A DNA stretch of 64,000 nt from an uncultured Ruminococcus sp. (GCA_905235715.1 CAJONB010000007.1:32835-96834), one strand, 5' to 3'. Positions 1 to 9,233 are shown, numbered from the stretch's first letter. Numbers and translations: made by a program. Notes: generated by a model from the letters alone, not told the origin.

Positions 1-506
1 GCATTATCCTCTACGGCTACGCGCCGAGTGATAAGGTCGCTTCCGATTTAGAGCTGCAGCCTGCAATGCGCCTGAAAACGCTGATTTCACATATCAAGAC
101 CGTGAAGGCGGGCGCGACCGTCAGCTATGGTCGCACCTTTACCGCGGAGCGCGATATGCGTATCGCGACGGTGCCGGTTGGCTATGCGGATGGTTTTATC
201 CGCGCTTACGCCAAGGACGGCTATATGTTTGTCTGGGATAAGACAAAAAAATTCGGGAAAAACTGTAAAATCATCGGCAGAATCTGCATGGATCAGACCA
301 TGTTGGATGTGACGGACTTCCCTGAGGCAGAGATTGGCAACGTCGTCGTTGTATTCGGCAACGGTAAGGACGGCGAGCCTACCGCCGAGGACGTCGCCCG
401 CTGGGGCGATACCATCAGCTATGAGGTGCTGTGCGCGGTTTCCAAGCGCGTTCCGCGCCTGTACCGTACCAACTGGATTACGGAAAATGTGGTTTATAAG
501 CTCTAG
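1..506 (+). CDS. alr: alanine racemase, C-terminal part (5' end outside window)
   Basis: This makes D-alanine from L-alanine for peptidoglycan, using PLP in the cytoplasm. The open frame is already running at base 3 and gives 167 residues of the C-terminal beta-barrel domain. The SYG segment, with the Tyr codon at 126-128, matches the catalytic tyrosine of the family. VPVGYADGF and the CMDQTMLDVT segment are family hallmarks. The N-terminal TIM barrel with the PLP lysine lies outside the window. polA follows about 60 bp downstream. The family call is secure. Whether it is the biosynthetic or a second racemase cannot be told from this part. Confidence 0.95.
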   Translation, partial: IILYGYAPSDKVASDLELQPAMRLKTLISHIKTVKAGATVSYGRTFTAERDMRIATVPVGYADGFIRAYAKDGYMFVWDKTKKFGKNCKIIGRICMDQTMLDVTDFPEAEIGNVVVVFGNGKDGEPTAEDVARWGDTISYEVLCAVSKRVPRLYRTNWITENVVYKL

Positions 507-565
507 TTGCTTAGAAATGAACGATTTAGGATTTGCGGGCGCTCCCGCCTGTGATAGGAGAATGT

Positions 566-3109
566 ATGAAATTATTAGTTGTCGACGGAAACAGCATACT
601 TAACCGCGCGTTCTACGGTATTAAGCCGCTGACCACGAAGGACGGTCAGTTTACCAATGCGATTTACGGCTTTATGACCATGCTTGAGCGCATGAAAGCG
701 GACGTACAGCCCGACGCTGTGGCGATTGCCTTTGACTTGAAAGCAAAAACCTTTCGTCATGAAATGTATGATTTATATAAGGCGAACCGCAAGGGAATGC
801 CGGAGGAGCTGCATCAGCAGATGGCGCCGCTCAAGGAGTTGCTCGCGGATCTCGGCTATACCATCGTGACCTGCGAGGGGTATGAGGCGGACGATATACT
901 CGGCACACTATCCAAGGCGTGCGCCGACAGCGGCAACACCTGCGTCATCGCGACAGGCGACCGCGACAGTCTGCAGCTTGTGAATGACAGCGTATCGGTG
1001 CGGCTGGCGAAGAATCTCAACGGTACAATGCTGTATACGCCCGAGGTTGTTGAGCAGGAATACGGCGTACCGCCGAAAAAGCTCATTGAAATCAAGGCGA
1101 TTCAGGGCGACAGCTCGGATAATATCCCCGGCGTTGCGGGAATCGGTCCCAAGGGCGCGACCGAGCTGATTCAGAAGTACGGAGACCTTGACGGTGTTTA
1201 CGCGCATATCGACGACCCCGACATCAAGCCGGGAATGCGCAATAAGCTGGAAGCGTCCAAGGATAACGCTTACCTCAGCCGCAAGCTCGGTGAAATCTGC
1301 CTTGACGCGCCGGTTAATACCGACCTCTCTGCATATACGGTGGGCGAGGGGGATAAAGCCGCCGCGGCACGGCTGATGGCACGGCTGGAGCTGTTCTCGC
1401 TGATGAAAAAATTCGATTTGGAAATCACCGAAACCAAAGAGGTTCAGCAGGAGGAGCAGCGCGTATTCCAAACAGAATCGCTGTCGGGCGAGGCGCTCAA
1501 AGCGTTTCTCGGCAAATGTAATGAGCTGTATCTCAGCATTGATTTTAATGAACACAAAGCTTATATTTCTACAGAAGAATTATTATATATTGTAGAGGGT
1601 GAGGATAACCTCAAAACGATTCTCGGAGCGGGGAAAAAGCTCTATACCGATAACGCGAAGCCGATTTTCGCTTATTGCGACAAGGTGGGTATCGACTGTA
1701 ATGTTGCGTTTGATATTTCCCTCGCGGCGTATTTGCTCAGTCCGTCGTCCTCAAGCTATGAGCTTGACCGCTTGTGTGCAGAGTACAGTATTCCCGTGGC
1801 TAAATCCGACGGTGACGACAGCCTTTCTTATCTCTATGCGATTCCCGCACTGTGCAGTCGGTTGGCGGATGATATCAAGGACATTGCCGAGGATAAGCTG
1901 CTGTATGAGATGGAGATTCCACTTGCACACGTTTTGGCGCGTATGGAAAATATCGGCTTTGAGGTCGATGTAGAGGGCATCCGCGCCTACGGAGAACAGT
2001 TGGAAAAAGAGGTCAGGGAGCTGCAGCAGTCCATCTATGACGATGTGGGCTACGAGTTCAATATCAACTCGCCCAAGCAACTGGCGACCGCCCTCTTTGA
2101 GGAGCTGAATCTGCCGCCGCGCAAAAAGACGAAAAGCGGCTATTCGACGAACGCGGAGGTTCTGGAGAGCCTGATTGGATTCCATCCCGTTATCGAAAAA
2201 ATCCTTGAATACCGCACTGTGGCAAAGCTGAAATCCACCTACTGTGATTCGCTGATTGATAAGGTCGCGGACGACGGTCGGATCCACTCGTCCTTTAACC
2301 AAACCGAAACCCGCACGGGACGTATCAGCTCGACCGAGCCGAATCTCCAGAATATCCCTGTCCGTACCGAGCGCGGCAGAGAATTCCGTCGCTTTTTCAG
2401 AGCGAAGGAGGGCTGTGTACTGGTGGACGCGGACTACTCGCAGATTGAGCTGAGGGTGCTGGCGCACATTTCGGACGACGAAAATATGCGAAAGGCGTTC
2501 ACGGAAAATATCGATATCCACACCGTGACCGCGTCGGAGGTGTTCCATGTATCGATTGACGAGGTGACGCCGCTGATGCGTTCGCGTGCCAAGGCGGTCA
2601 ACTTCGGTATCGTTTACGGTATCGGCGCATTTTCGCTTTCAAAGGATATCGGCGTCAGTATGCGTGAGGCGCAGAAATATATCGAGAATTATCTCGCGCA
2701 TTTCAGCGCGATTGACCAATATATGAAAGAGGTTATCGAGAAAGCGAAGGTCGACGGTTATGTCACGACCCTTGAGGGCAGACGCAGATATTTGCCCGAG
2801 CTTTCCGCATCAAACCGCAATACCCGCGCCTTCGGCGAGCGCGTCGCGCGTAATGCGCCGATTCAGGGTACCGCGGCGGACATCATCAAAATCGCGATGG
2901 TTCATGTGGATGAACGCCTGAAAAGAGAGGGCTTGTCCGCACGGCTGATTTTGCAGGTTCACGACGAGCTGATTGTCGAAGCGCCCGCGTATGAGATGAT
3001 GCAGGTCGCGATGCTGCTGCAGGAAGAGATGGAAAATGCCGTCCATCTCAGCGTTCCTCTTGTCGCAGAGGCGGCAATGGGCGAGACGTGGTATGATGCG
3101 AAAGGTTAG
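566..3109 (+). CDS. polA: DNA polymerase I
   Basis: This 847-residue polymerase fills gaps and removes RNA primers during replication and repair. The ATG at 566 is preferred because GATAGGAG lies just upstream and the protein then begins MKLLVVDGN; an in-frame extension to 533 has no such support. The N-terminal 5'-3' exonuclease shows EADDILG, TGDRD and a GDSSDNIPG helix-hairpin-helix region. The polymerase part has motif A (DYSQIELR, near residue 623), motif B (KAVNFGIVYG) and motif C (HDE, near 799). In the middle domain the usual D-x-E of the proofreading site is not seen (the segment reads SIDFNE), so 3'-5' exonuclease activity is probably absent, as in many Firmicute enzymes. Confidence 0.97.
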   Translation: MKLLVVDGNSILNRAFYGIKPLTTKDGQFTNAIYGFMTMLERMKADVQPDAVAIAFDLKAKTFRHEMYDLYKANRKGMPEELHQQMAPLKELLADLGYTIVTCEGYEADDILGTLSKACADSGNTCVIATGDRDSLQLVNDSVSVRLAKNLNGTMLYTPEVVEQEYGVPPKKLIEIKAIQGDSSDNIPGVAGIGPKGATELIQKYGDLDGVYAHIDDPDIKPGMRNKLEASKDNAYLSRKLGEICLDAPVNTDLSAYTVGEGDKAAAARLMARLELFSLMKKFDLEITETKEVQQEEQRVFQTESLSGEALKAFLGKCNELYLSIDFNEHKAYISTEELLYIVEGEDNLKTILGAGKKLYTDNAKPIFAYCDKVGIDCNVAFDISLAAYLLSPSSSSYELDRLCAEYSIPVAKSDGDDSLSYLYAIPALCSRLADDIKDIAEDKLLYEMEIPLAHVLARMENIGFEVDVEGIRAYGEQLEKEVRELQQSIYDDVGYEFNINSPKQLATALFEELNLPPRKKTKSGYSTNAEVLESLIGFHPVIEKILEYRTVAKLKSTYCDSLIDKVADDGRIHSSFNQTETRTGRISSTEPNLQNIPVRTERGREFRRFFRAKEGCVLVDADYSQIELRVLAHISDDENMRKAFTENIDIHTVTASEVFHVSIDEVTPLMRSRAKAVNFGIVYGIGAFSLSKDIGVSMREAQKYIENYLAHFSAIDQYMKEVIEKAKVDGYVTTLEGRRRYLPELSASNRNTRAFGERVARNAPIQGTAADIIKIAMVHVDERLKREGLSARLILQVHDELIVEAPAYEMMQVAMLLQEEMENAVHLSVPLVAEAAMGETWYDAKG

Positions 3110-3158
3110 TTTTTGGTTGGTGGTTGGCAGCTTGTAGTTGATGGAACAGGAGGAAAAT

Positions 3159-3614
3159 ATGAAGAAAATATTGTTTGTCTGTACCGGGAATACCTGCCGC
3201 AGTCCGATGGCGGCTGTTATCTTCAATTCATTTGCGGCACAGAAAGGGCTGGATTATGTTGCCGAGAGTGCAGGAGTCGCCGCGATAGGGGACAGACCCG
3301 CCTCGGATAACGCAATAAAGGCGGTCGCGGAAATCGGTCTGGATTTGAGCGCGCACCGCACGCGTTTTTTGCCGTCGTTAAATCTCAACGACTATGATTT
3401 GTTTATCGGTCTTAATGACGAGCATGTTGAAATCATGCGCTCTATGGGGATTCCCGATGATATGCTCAGGGTTCTGCACCGCGCGCCGAATGTGGACGAT
3501 ATCTATGACCTCAGACAGGGTATCGTCGACCCCTACGGCGGGGATATCAACGCCTACCGCAAGTGCCGCGATGAAATTACCGGCGCGGTCAAGCTGTTGA
3601 TAACGACGCTATGA
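3159..3614 (+). CDS. low-molecular-weight phosphatase, probably protein arginine phosphatase (YwlE-like)
   Basis: This is a cysteine phosphatase of 151 residues. The P-loop CTGNTCRS starts at residue 8, giving nucleophile Cys8 and Arg14. The DPYGG segment near the C-terminus carries the general acid Asp. In the family, a threonine at the fifth position of the loop (here Thr12) marks YwlE-type phosphoarginine phosphatases, while tyrosine phosphatases usually have isoleucine; the arginine specificity is therefore an inference. The ATG at 3159 follows AGGAGG with good spacing; an ATG at 3141 precedes that site and is less likely. The stop overlaps the rimI start. Confidence 0.9.
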   Translation: MKKILFVCTGNTCRSPMAAVIFNSFAAQKGLDYVAESAGVAAIGDRPASDNAIKAVAEIGLDLSAHRTRFLPSLNLNDYDLFIGLNDEHVEIMRSMGIPDDMLRVLHRAPNVDDIYDLRQGIVDPYGGDINAYRKCRDEITGAVKLLITTL

Positions 3615-4054
3615 TTCTGTGTAAAATGCAGCCCTCGCATATAGGGGGCGTGAAGCTTTTGCTTGATAGCTGCTTCGGAGAGAGCACGTGGTCGGCGGAG
3701 AGTATCCGCTCGCAGTTGGATAAAACGGATTCCTACTGCGCGGTTGCGGTGGACGAGGACGTTGTTGTCGGCTATATTGCCTTTGAGGTGATTACCGATG
3801 AGGGCAGTATTGTCGAACTGGCGGTCGACCCGAAGCACCGCCGTAAGGGCGTCGGAAAAAAGCTTGTCGAGCTGATGCTGACATCCTGCAGCGGCGTAAA
3901 GACAGTGTGCCTCGAGGTGCGCGTATCCAATACCGCCGCAAGGGCGCTGTATCAGGCACTTGGCTTTCAGCCGATTTCCGTCAGGAAGAATTACTACGAT
4001 TATCCGCGCGAGGACGCAGTGATTATGATTAAGCAATTACAAGAAGGTACATGA
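3611..4054 (+). CDS. rimI: GNAT N-acetyltransferase, ribosomal protein S18 alanine acetyltransferase type
   Basis: This 147-residue GNAT protein transfers acetyl from acetyl-CoA to N-terminal amino groups. The acetyl-CoA loop is visible in ELAVDPKHRRKGVGKKL, followed by a family-typical RVSNTAARALYQALGF segment. The ATG overlaps the stop of the preceding phosphatase gene by four bases (ATGA), and the next gene, tsaD, begins one base after its stop. RimI next to TsaD is a common order in Firmicutes and supports the symbol. Confidence 0.9.
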   Translation: MILCKMQPSHIGGVKLLLDSCFGESTWSAESIRSQLDKTDSYCAVAVDEDVVVGYIAFEVITDEGSIVELAVDPKHRRKGVGKKLVELMLTSCSGVKTVCLEVRVSNTAARALYQALGFQPISVRKNYYDYPREDAVIMIKQLQEGT

Positions 4055-5070
4055 ATGAAGATACTTGCAATTGAAAGCAGCTGTGACGAAACCGCCGCGG
4101 CTGTGGTCGAGGACGGCAGAAACGTCCTATCCAATATTGTCGCATCACAGGTGGAGGAGCATAAGCTTTACGGCGGGGTCGTGCCGGAGATCGCCTCCAG
4201 AAAACATATTGAAAAGATCAACTCGGCGTGGTCGACGAGGCGTTAAACGCCGCAGCTTGTACCATCGACGATATTGACGCGGTGGCTGTGACCTACGCGC
4301 CGGGTCTGATTGGGGCGTTGCTGGTAGGGGTGAACTTTGCGAAAGGCTTTGCGCTTGCGGCGAATAAGCCGCTGATTCCCGTACATCATCTGCGCGCGCA
4401 TATTGCGTCTAATTATATTTCCCACAAAGAATTAAAACCGCCCTTTTTATGCTTGGTCGTATCGGGCGGTCACAGTCATATTGTCGAGGTGCGCGATTAC
4501 ACCGATATGAAGGTGATCGGGCGTACCCGCGATGATGCGGCGGGCGAGGCGTTTGATAAGGCTGCGCGCGCCATGGGGATTCCGTATCCCGGCGGCGTAG
4601 AGCTGGATAAAATAGCGGAAACGGGGGATGAAAACGCGTTTACTCTCCCGCGTCCGAGGGTTGACGGCTCGCTGTATGATTTCTCCTTCTCCGGGTTGAA
4701 AACCGCTGTCATCAATCTGCTGCATAACAAACAGCAGAAGGGTGAGGAATACTCTGTGCCCGACGTGTGCGCTTCGTATCGCAGGGCGGTGGTGAACTGT
4801 CTTGCGGATAACTTTTTGCTTGCGGCTCAGGATTTGGGATATACTACCCTTGTGATTGCGGGCGGTGTTTCGGCAAATTCACTCCTCAGAAGAGAATTGC
4901 AAAAGCGGTGCGAGGGAAAGTATCGGCTTTATATGCCCGAAAAAACGCTTTGCGGTGATAACGGCGCGATGGTAGGCGCGCAGGCTTACTATGAGTATCT
5001 TGCGGGACACCTCGCGAAGTCCGATTTGAATGCTGTTGCCACCCTGCCCATCAGTGAAAATCTATTTTAA
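4055..5070 (+). pseudogene. tsaD: tsaD, tRNA threonylcarbamoyladenosine transferase subunit, frameshifted as read
   Basis: TsaD transfers threonylcarbamoyl to A37 of ANN-decoding tRNAs and is usually essential. The N-terminal frame ([17 protein letters not shown]...) runs from 4055 to about 4220 and then meets a stop at 4246. The rest of the family sequence continues in another frame from VVDEALN at about 4225. The register change (net -1 or +2) lies near 4214-4226. The downstream part is intact: HHLRAHI metal ligands, a GIPYPGG loop and CGDNGAMVG at the end. Apart from the indel the gene shows no decay and is flanked by intact genes, so a sequencing or assembly error is at least as likely as a true mutation. 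Confidence 0.9.
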
Positions 5071-5083
5071 CAGAGGATTTTGT

Positions 5084-6445
5084 ATGACCCGTATATTCCG
5101 GTTAACCGCTCTGATCCTGTCTGTTCTGACGCTCTCTATGGCGCTCTGCTCCTGTGGGATAACCGAAATCTTCAAACAGGAGCTTGATCTGCCGACTGTA
5201 ACTCCCAGAGGAATTCCCGAGACCGTCAGCAAGGACTATATCAATCTGAATCAAAATGAATCTAACGCGTCGTCCTACTATACGCCCGTGCATCCGCGGC
5301 ACTCCTACGCGATGCTTTCCGAGGGTCAGCAGGCGCTGTATGATTTGCTCTACGACAGTGTGCGGGAAGTGTACCCGGACACGGATGACGGCGAGGAGCT
5401 GTATAAAACCCGTCAGGTTATCGTGGAGGACTATGTGCTGTCGGTTGCGGATATCCGTGTAGCGGCAAAGGCGCTGTATGACGATAATCCTGATATATTC
5501 TGGCTGTCCAGCACGATTTATCAGTTGACGGATAAAAGTGCGGGATATACGGCAGTGCAGATGCGCTCAATCTACGCGCCTGAGGAGATTCAGCGGATGC
5601 AGGAGGAAATCACATCCGTGATGGATGCGTTCTATGAGGAAATCCCATCGGAGCTGAGTGAATACGGCCGTGAGAAGTATGTACACGACTATATTATCAA
5701 CAATTGTGAATATGATTCCGATGCCGCCGCAACGCAAACCTCAACCGACCGGATAGAGGAAGCGTATTCCGTTTATGGCACGCTGGTGCTGCATAAGGCG
5801 GTCTGCGAGGGATATGCCCGCACGATGCAGCTACTGCTGTGCGGGGTAGGCATTGACTGCGTCGGCATTACGGGAGTCGGCTGCGATACCGACGGAAACG
5901 AAGAATTGCACATGTGGGACGCGGTCAGTCTGGATGATAGCTGGTACTTTGTCGACCCTACATGGGATGACCAGGATTATGACTACCGGCGGTATCAGTA
6001 TTTCAATCTCGACGAGGAAACGATGGGAAAGGATCACCAGCCCTCGCGGCTGTTAAGCGAGCTTTCCGAGGCGGAAATCAACGGCGACGATACCTACAGC
6101 GCGGTTGCAATGAATATCTTTGTGCCCGAGTGTAATTCGACCTATTATCAGTATTATATCTATGAATGTCCGCACTTGACTGATTATGAGGGCGAGGAAA
6201 TTACGGACGGTATCTATCGCGCGGCGTACTATCAGGAGGAGTATATCAGCATATATATTGACCCTGACGCGCTCGATTATGATGATTCGTTATCGTTGCT
6301 GTTCAGCGAATCCCCGCAGTATTTCTTCGACTATATCCGGCAGGTCAACGGCTGGCTCAGTGATTATGAGATTGACGACAGCAACCTGATTTATTATAAT
6401 AACAGGGAACGGAATGTCGTTACCGTGATGCTGAATTATTATTGA
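5084..6445 (+). CDS. transglutaminase-like domain lipoprotein
   Basis: This 453-residue protein starts at the ATG at 5084, giving a hydrophobic signal with a lipobox ending in Cys24 (LCSC), so it is probably anchored to the outer face of the membrane. A transglutaminase-like (papain-fold) core carries a plausible triad: Cys241 in VCEGYA, His276 in HMWDA and Asp291 in DPTWDD. Such domains act as peptidases or cross-linking enzymes; the substrate is unknown. The C-terminal 130 residues are Tyr/Asp rich with no recognised domain. It sits between tsaD and ruvX, probably co-transcribed. The secreted dockerin protein at 61882 has a related core. Confidence 0.85.
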   Translation: MTRIFRLTALILSVLTLSMALCSCGITEIFKQELDLPTVTPRGIPETVSKDYINLNQNESNASSYYTPVHPRHSYAMLSEGQQALYDLLYDSVREVYPDTDDGEELYKTRQVIVEDYVLSVADIRVAAKALYDDNPDIFWLSSTIYQLTDKSAGYTAVQMRSIYAPEEIQRMQEEITSVMDAFYEEIPSELSEYGREKYVHDYIINNCEYDSDAAATQTSTDRIEEAYSVYGTLVLHKAVCEGYARTMQLLLCGVGIDCVGITGVGCDTDGNEELHMWDAVSLDDSWYFVDPTWDDQDYDYRRYQYFNLDEETMGKDHQPSRLLSELSEAEINGDDTYSAVAMNIFVPECNSTYYQYYIYECPHLTDYEGEEITDGIYRAAYYQEEYISIYIDPDALDYDDSLSLLFSESPQYFFDYIRQVNGWLSDYEIDDSNLIYYNNRERNVVTVMLNYY

Positions 6446-6455
6446 GGATGATTGT

Positions 6456-6869
6456 ATGACAGTGATTTCAGTTGACCTCGGTCACGCCCGGACGGGTCTG
6501 GCGATATCCGACAACAGCGGATTTCTCGCCTCGTCGCTGTGTGTGATTGAGGAACACAGCGACCAGCGGTTGGTGCAAAAGATTGCAACTAAGGTAAAGG
6601 AAAATCAGGCGGAGCTGGTTGTCGTCGGATTGCCGAAGAATATGGACGGAAGCGAGGGTGAAAGCGCCATTCGCGCGCGAAAGCTCGCCGCTCAAATCAG
6701 CGAGCTCAGCGGCGTTCCGTATGTGATGCAGGATGAGCGCGGTACCACCATCACCGCCCACGCTTACCTCAGCGAAAAAGAGGTTTACGGTAAAAAACGC
6801 AAAAAACAGGTTGACGCCGTAGCGGCGTCCATAATATTACAGGACTATCTTGACAGTCGGAAAGGATAA
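6456..6869 (+). CDS. ruvX: RuvX/YqgF family pre-16S rRNA nuclease
   Basis: This 137-residue RNase H-fold protein of the YqgF family matures the 5' end of 16S rRNA; older annotation calls it a putative Holliday junction resolvase. Visible family signatures are SVDLGHARTGLA at the N-terminus with the first catalytic Asp, VVGLPKNMDGSEG in the middle, QDERGTT, and a C-terminal KKQVDAVAASIILQDYL with the last acidic residue. Length is normal. It starts 11 bases after the lipoprotein gene and ends four bases before the DUF896 gene. Confidence 0.93.
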   Translation: MTVISVDLGHARTGLAISDNSGFLASSLCVIEEHSDQRLVQKIATKVKENQAELVVVGLPKNMDGSEGESAIRARKLAAQISELSGVPYVMQDERGTTITAHAYLSEKEVYGKKRKKQVDAVAASIILQDYLDSRKG

Positions 6870-6873
6870 TGAA

Positions 6874-7116
6874 ATGAACATTGAAGATATGAGCACGGAT
6901 GAATTATTGCAGGAAATCAACGCCCTCGCTAAGAAGAAAAAGGAAGAGGGGCTGAACGAGGAAGAGGCAAAACGCCAGAAAGAGCTGTACTCCGTGTACT
7001 TAAAGGGCTTCCGCCAAAATTTCAAACAGCGGCTGGATAATATGGATGTGCGCTATCCCGACGGCTCTGTCAAATCGCTTAAAGAAGCGATGGAGGAAGG
7101 AAAAAAGAATCAATAA
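6874..7116 (+). CDS. DUF896 (UPF0291, YnzC-like) small protein
   Basis: This cytosolic protein has 80 residues starting at the ATG at 6874, behind AAAGGATAA. A helical hairpin rich in Lys and Glu is followed by the family-typical FRQNFKQRLDNM segment and a short VRYPDGS motif. The family is widespread in Firmicutes; YnzC of Bacillus subtilis is the best known member, and its function is not established. It is the last gene of the operon, directly before a strong terminator. Confidence 0.87.
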   Translation: MNIEDMSTDELLQEINALAKKKKEEGLNEEEAKRQKELYSVYLKGFRQNFKQRLDNMDVRYPDGSVKSLKEAMEEGKKNQ

Positions 7117-7128
7117 CCGGCTACATAA

Positions 7129-7173
7129 AAGCCCCGTCCTATCGTGTGATAAGACGGGGCTTGAGTTTATTTT
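7129..7173 (+). terminator. rho-independent terminator after the alr-DUF896 run
   Basis: The stem AAGCCCCGTC / GACGGGGCTT (7129-7162) has an inner TATC/GATA extension and is followed by a T-rich stretch. It lies 12 bases after the stop of the DUF896 gene. Confidence 0.9.
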
Positions 7174-7298
7174 AAATAAGGTTTGTCGCAAAATAAATTT
7201 TGCTCATTTTATATCCCTCAGTCTCGTCGTCGCTCGCCGTACTTGGTAAGGCCAGCCTAGCCGGCAGACCTTTGACCTCGTGTGGCGGCTCCTCCTCT

Positions 7299-7360
7299 CC
7301 CCAACACGCGGGGCGTGTCGGGGATCCCGAGCGCTGACAGCTCCCTTTAGACAAGGGAGC
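7299..7360. repeat. palindromic intergenic element (two hairpins)
   Basis: Between two convergent genes there are two adjacent inverted repeats: CCCCAACACGC / GCGTGTCGGGG at 7299-7323 and GCTCCCTT / AAGGGAGC at 7340-7360. A further CTTTAGA / TCTAAAG pair spans 7346-7394. The gene-free stretch 7174-7388 holds nothing else recognisable. It could end transcription of the O-antigen-ligase-like gene from the other strand, or be a dispersed genomic repeat. Confidence 0.6.
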
Positions 7361-7388
7361 CTTTAAAGCATCGCGCAGTCCTCTTTAT

Positions 7389-9044
7389 CTAAAGGGGGGA
7401 TGTTTTGATTTTTGTCTGCCGGTTCAGCGCTTCGGTAATTGAAAGGAAGATGAAGAACAGCGGGGTGGTAATTGGTTGGTAGAGGTTGACGACCGACTGT
7501 ACTGCATAGCAAATCACCGCGGACAGGAAAATCAGAAGGAGGGGATTTTCTTTTACGCGTCTGATAGCGCGTACCGTTACCGTGCCGAGCAGGGCAAGGT
7601 AGCTGAGCAGACCCAGCGCGCCCTGCGTAATCAGATAGTTGAGGAACTCGTTGTGGACGCAGTCGGTCGAGGTTTCGCCGAAGAGCGTCGTCATTTCGGG
7701 GAAGAACGGCTCCATGACCTTGTAGGCGGTGTCGGGTCCCGTGCCGAAGAGCTTATGGACAAAGCTCATGTCGCGGTACTGTTCCATGCTGTGAATCCAG
7801 TAGTAGCCTCGGTGGGTGCCCCAACGCTCGTTAAAGCGGAGCAGTCTGTTCAGATTGTCGCTCAGCTCAGCCTCGGGGTTGATGAAGGAATAGTAGATAA
7901 CGGCTCCGATTGCGCCGAGAATAGCACAGGCTGTCAGCGTAATCAGGGCGATGATGATAGCTTTCTTCGGATAACGCGGCATCAGCTTCTTTTCAAACAC
8001 CTGCATAAGCAGGAACAGGATTGCGAAAAGCGCTATCACCAAATATATTTTCCGGCTGTAAATCAGGAAGTTTTGGATGAATTCGAAGCCCTTACTGCGG
8101 TCGCCCATGAAAAAGGAGAACAGACGGAGCAGCTTGCCCGAACCGAAAAGAATCAGCATGGCAAGGAAATAGCGCTTGAGGGTCGTGTAGCTCCGCGCGG
8201 AAAAAATCATCATAACAGCGAGAATCACGCATAAGCCGAGAATACCCGAGGTGGAATCGGCGCACAGTAATCCGCAGTAGGCGAAGCAAATCGCTATGCC
8301 GCTGAGAATACGCATATAGCGCTTTTCAAACAGCACAAAGCACATCACCGCGACGGGCAGGAACAGGCACATAAAGGAGGATATCAGGTTTTTGTTGCCG
8401 AGGGTGCTGCCGAAATCCAGAATGACATTCGGCTTGCCCTGCTCGCCCTTGAACAAATCCCAGATATCAAGGTAGCCGCTGTAAATGCCGAGGAAATCAA
8501 GGAAGAAATAGTTGACGATAGCGAGCAACGCGACAACAGAGGAAAAGACGAGATATATCGCAAGGACATATTCCTTGAACACATAGCGCCGTGTGATTGC
8601 GAGATATACGAGCAGATAGACTGTCAACAGCAGCAAACCGTTGTTTCTGCCGCCGACGTTCAATCCGTATTCGTTTTGAATCAAGCCTAAAAATGCCGAC
8701 TTAGAATAATCGGAAACCATTGTGGAGATTGCCGCAAAGCCGTAAAAGCATAAAAAGGAGATATCGGCAGGGGAGAGCGGCATAAAACGAAGGGTCGCTT
8801 TATGAATCCGCTTTTCCTCAAAATAATCCATCAGCGAGGCAATGACAACGGCGAGAATCATCACCGAGGACAACACCATATAAAGGATATATTTATCGGT
8901 GCGGGCGTTGGCATACTGGTTGGTGAGGAAGAACGGGAAGAAGCCGAACATCAGCATCAGATAGATGCTGATAAGAAAGCCGGGCATTGTGCTGTGGCGG
9001 TACTGCGGTTCGCTTTTTGGTTGCTTTTGACGTGTATTTGACAT
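7389..9044 (-). CDS. O-antigen ligase / Wzy polymerase family membrane protein
   Basis: This polytopic membrane protein has 551 residues and about a dozen hydrophobic segments. It carries the Wzy_C/O-antigen ligase signature: STLGNKNLIS in the N-terminal half and a large outside loop containing the GTGPDTA and VHNEFLNYLITQG motifs. Family members polymerise polysaccharide repeat units or transfer glycan to an acceptor on the outer face of the membrane. No other polysaccharide genes sit next to it, so the substrate cannot be inferred; in a Gram-positive it may act on a cell-wall or capsular glycan, or attach glycan to protein. The start lies behind a weak AGGGACGG site. Confidence 0.85.
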   Translation of the reverse strand: MSNTRQKQPKSEPQYRHSTMPGFLISIYLMLMFGFFPFFLTNQYANARTDKYILYMVLSSVMILAVVIASLMDYFEEKRIHKATLRFMPLSPADISFLCFYGFAAISTMVSDYSKSAFLGLIQNEYGLNVGGRNNGLLLLTVYLLVYLAITRRYVFKEYVLAIYLVFSSVVALLAIVNYFFLDFLGIYSGYLDIWDLFKGEQGKPNVILDFGSTLGNKNLISSFMCLFLPVAVMCFVLFEKRYMRILSGIAICFAYCGLLCADSTSGILGLCVILAVMMIFSARSYTTLKRYFLAMLILFGSGKLLRLFSFFMGDRSKGFEFIQNFLIYSRKIYLVIALFAILFLLMQVFEKKLMPRYPKKAIIIALITLTACAILGAIGAVIYYSFINPEAELSDNLNRLLRFNERWGTHRGYYWIHSMEQYRDMSFVHKLFGTGPDTAYKVMEPFFPEMTTLFGETSTDCVHNEFLNYLITQGALGLLSYLALLGTVTVRAIRRVKENPLLLIFLSAVICYAVQSVVNLYQPITTPLFFIFLSITEALNRQTKIKTSPL

Positions 9045-9172
9045 AGATACCGTCCCTTAATAAAGTATAGGCTTATTGTAAATCAAAACGGCGGCGGTGT
9101 CAATAAGGGGGAAATAGCACATGATTGCCGCAAACTACAGTCAGTCCTGTACTTTGCAAGGTAGCAGTCAAA

Positions 9173-9212
9173 CCCTCCCGGCACTTCGTGCCGCCTCCCT
9201 TAGCAGGGAGGG
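9173..9212. repeat. palindromic repeat element, CGGCAC-TTC-GTGCCG type
   Basis: A compact structure combines CCCTCCC, the hairpin CGGCAC-TTC-GTGCCG, CCTCCC and GGGAGGG, so the outer arms can pair in two ways. Similar sequences are, to my knowledge, common between genes in gut Ruminococcaceae. The rest of the 227-bp gap around it shows only the terminator below. Confidence 0.6.
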
Positions 9213-9233
9213 CGATGATTATTTACAGATGAA

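Noticed and set aside
908-1555. 215-codon open frame opposite polA
   Set aside because: Opposite-strand shadow of a certain gene.
4228-5070. A separate 280-codon gene starting at 4228
   Set aside because: It is the body of tsaD without its N-terminus; the missing part sits directly upstream in another frame.
5030-5083. Upstream extension of the transglutaminase lipoprotein
   Set aside because: It overlaps the end of tsaD and would destroy the signal peptide that begins at 5084.
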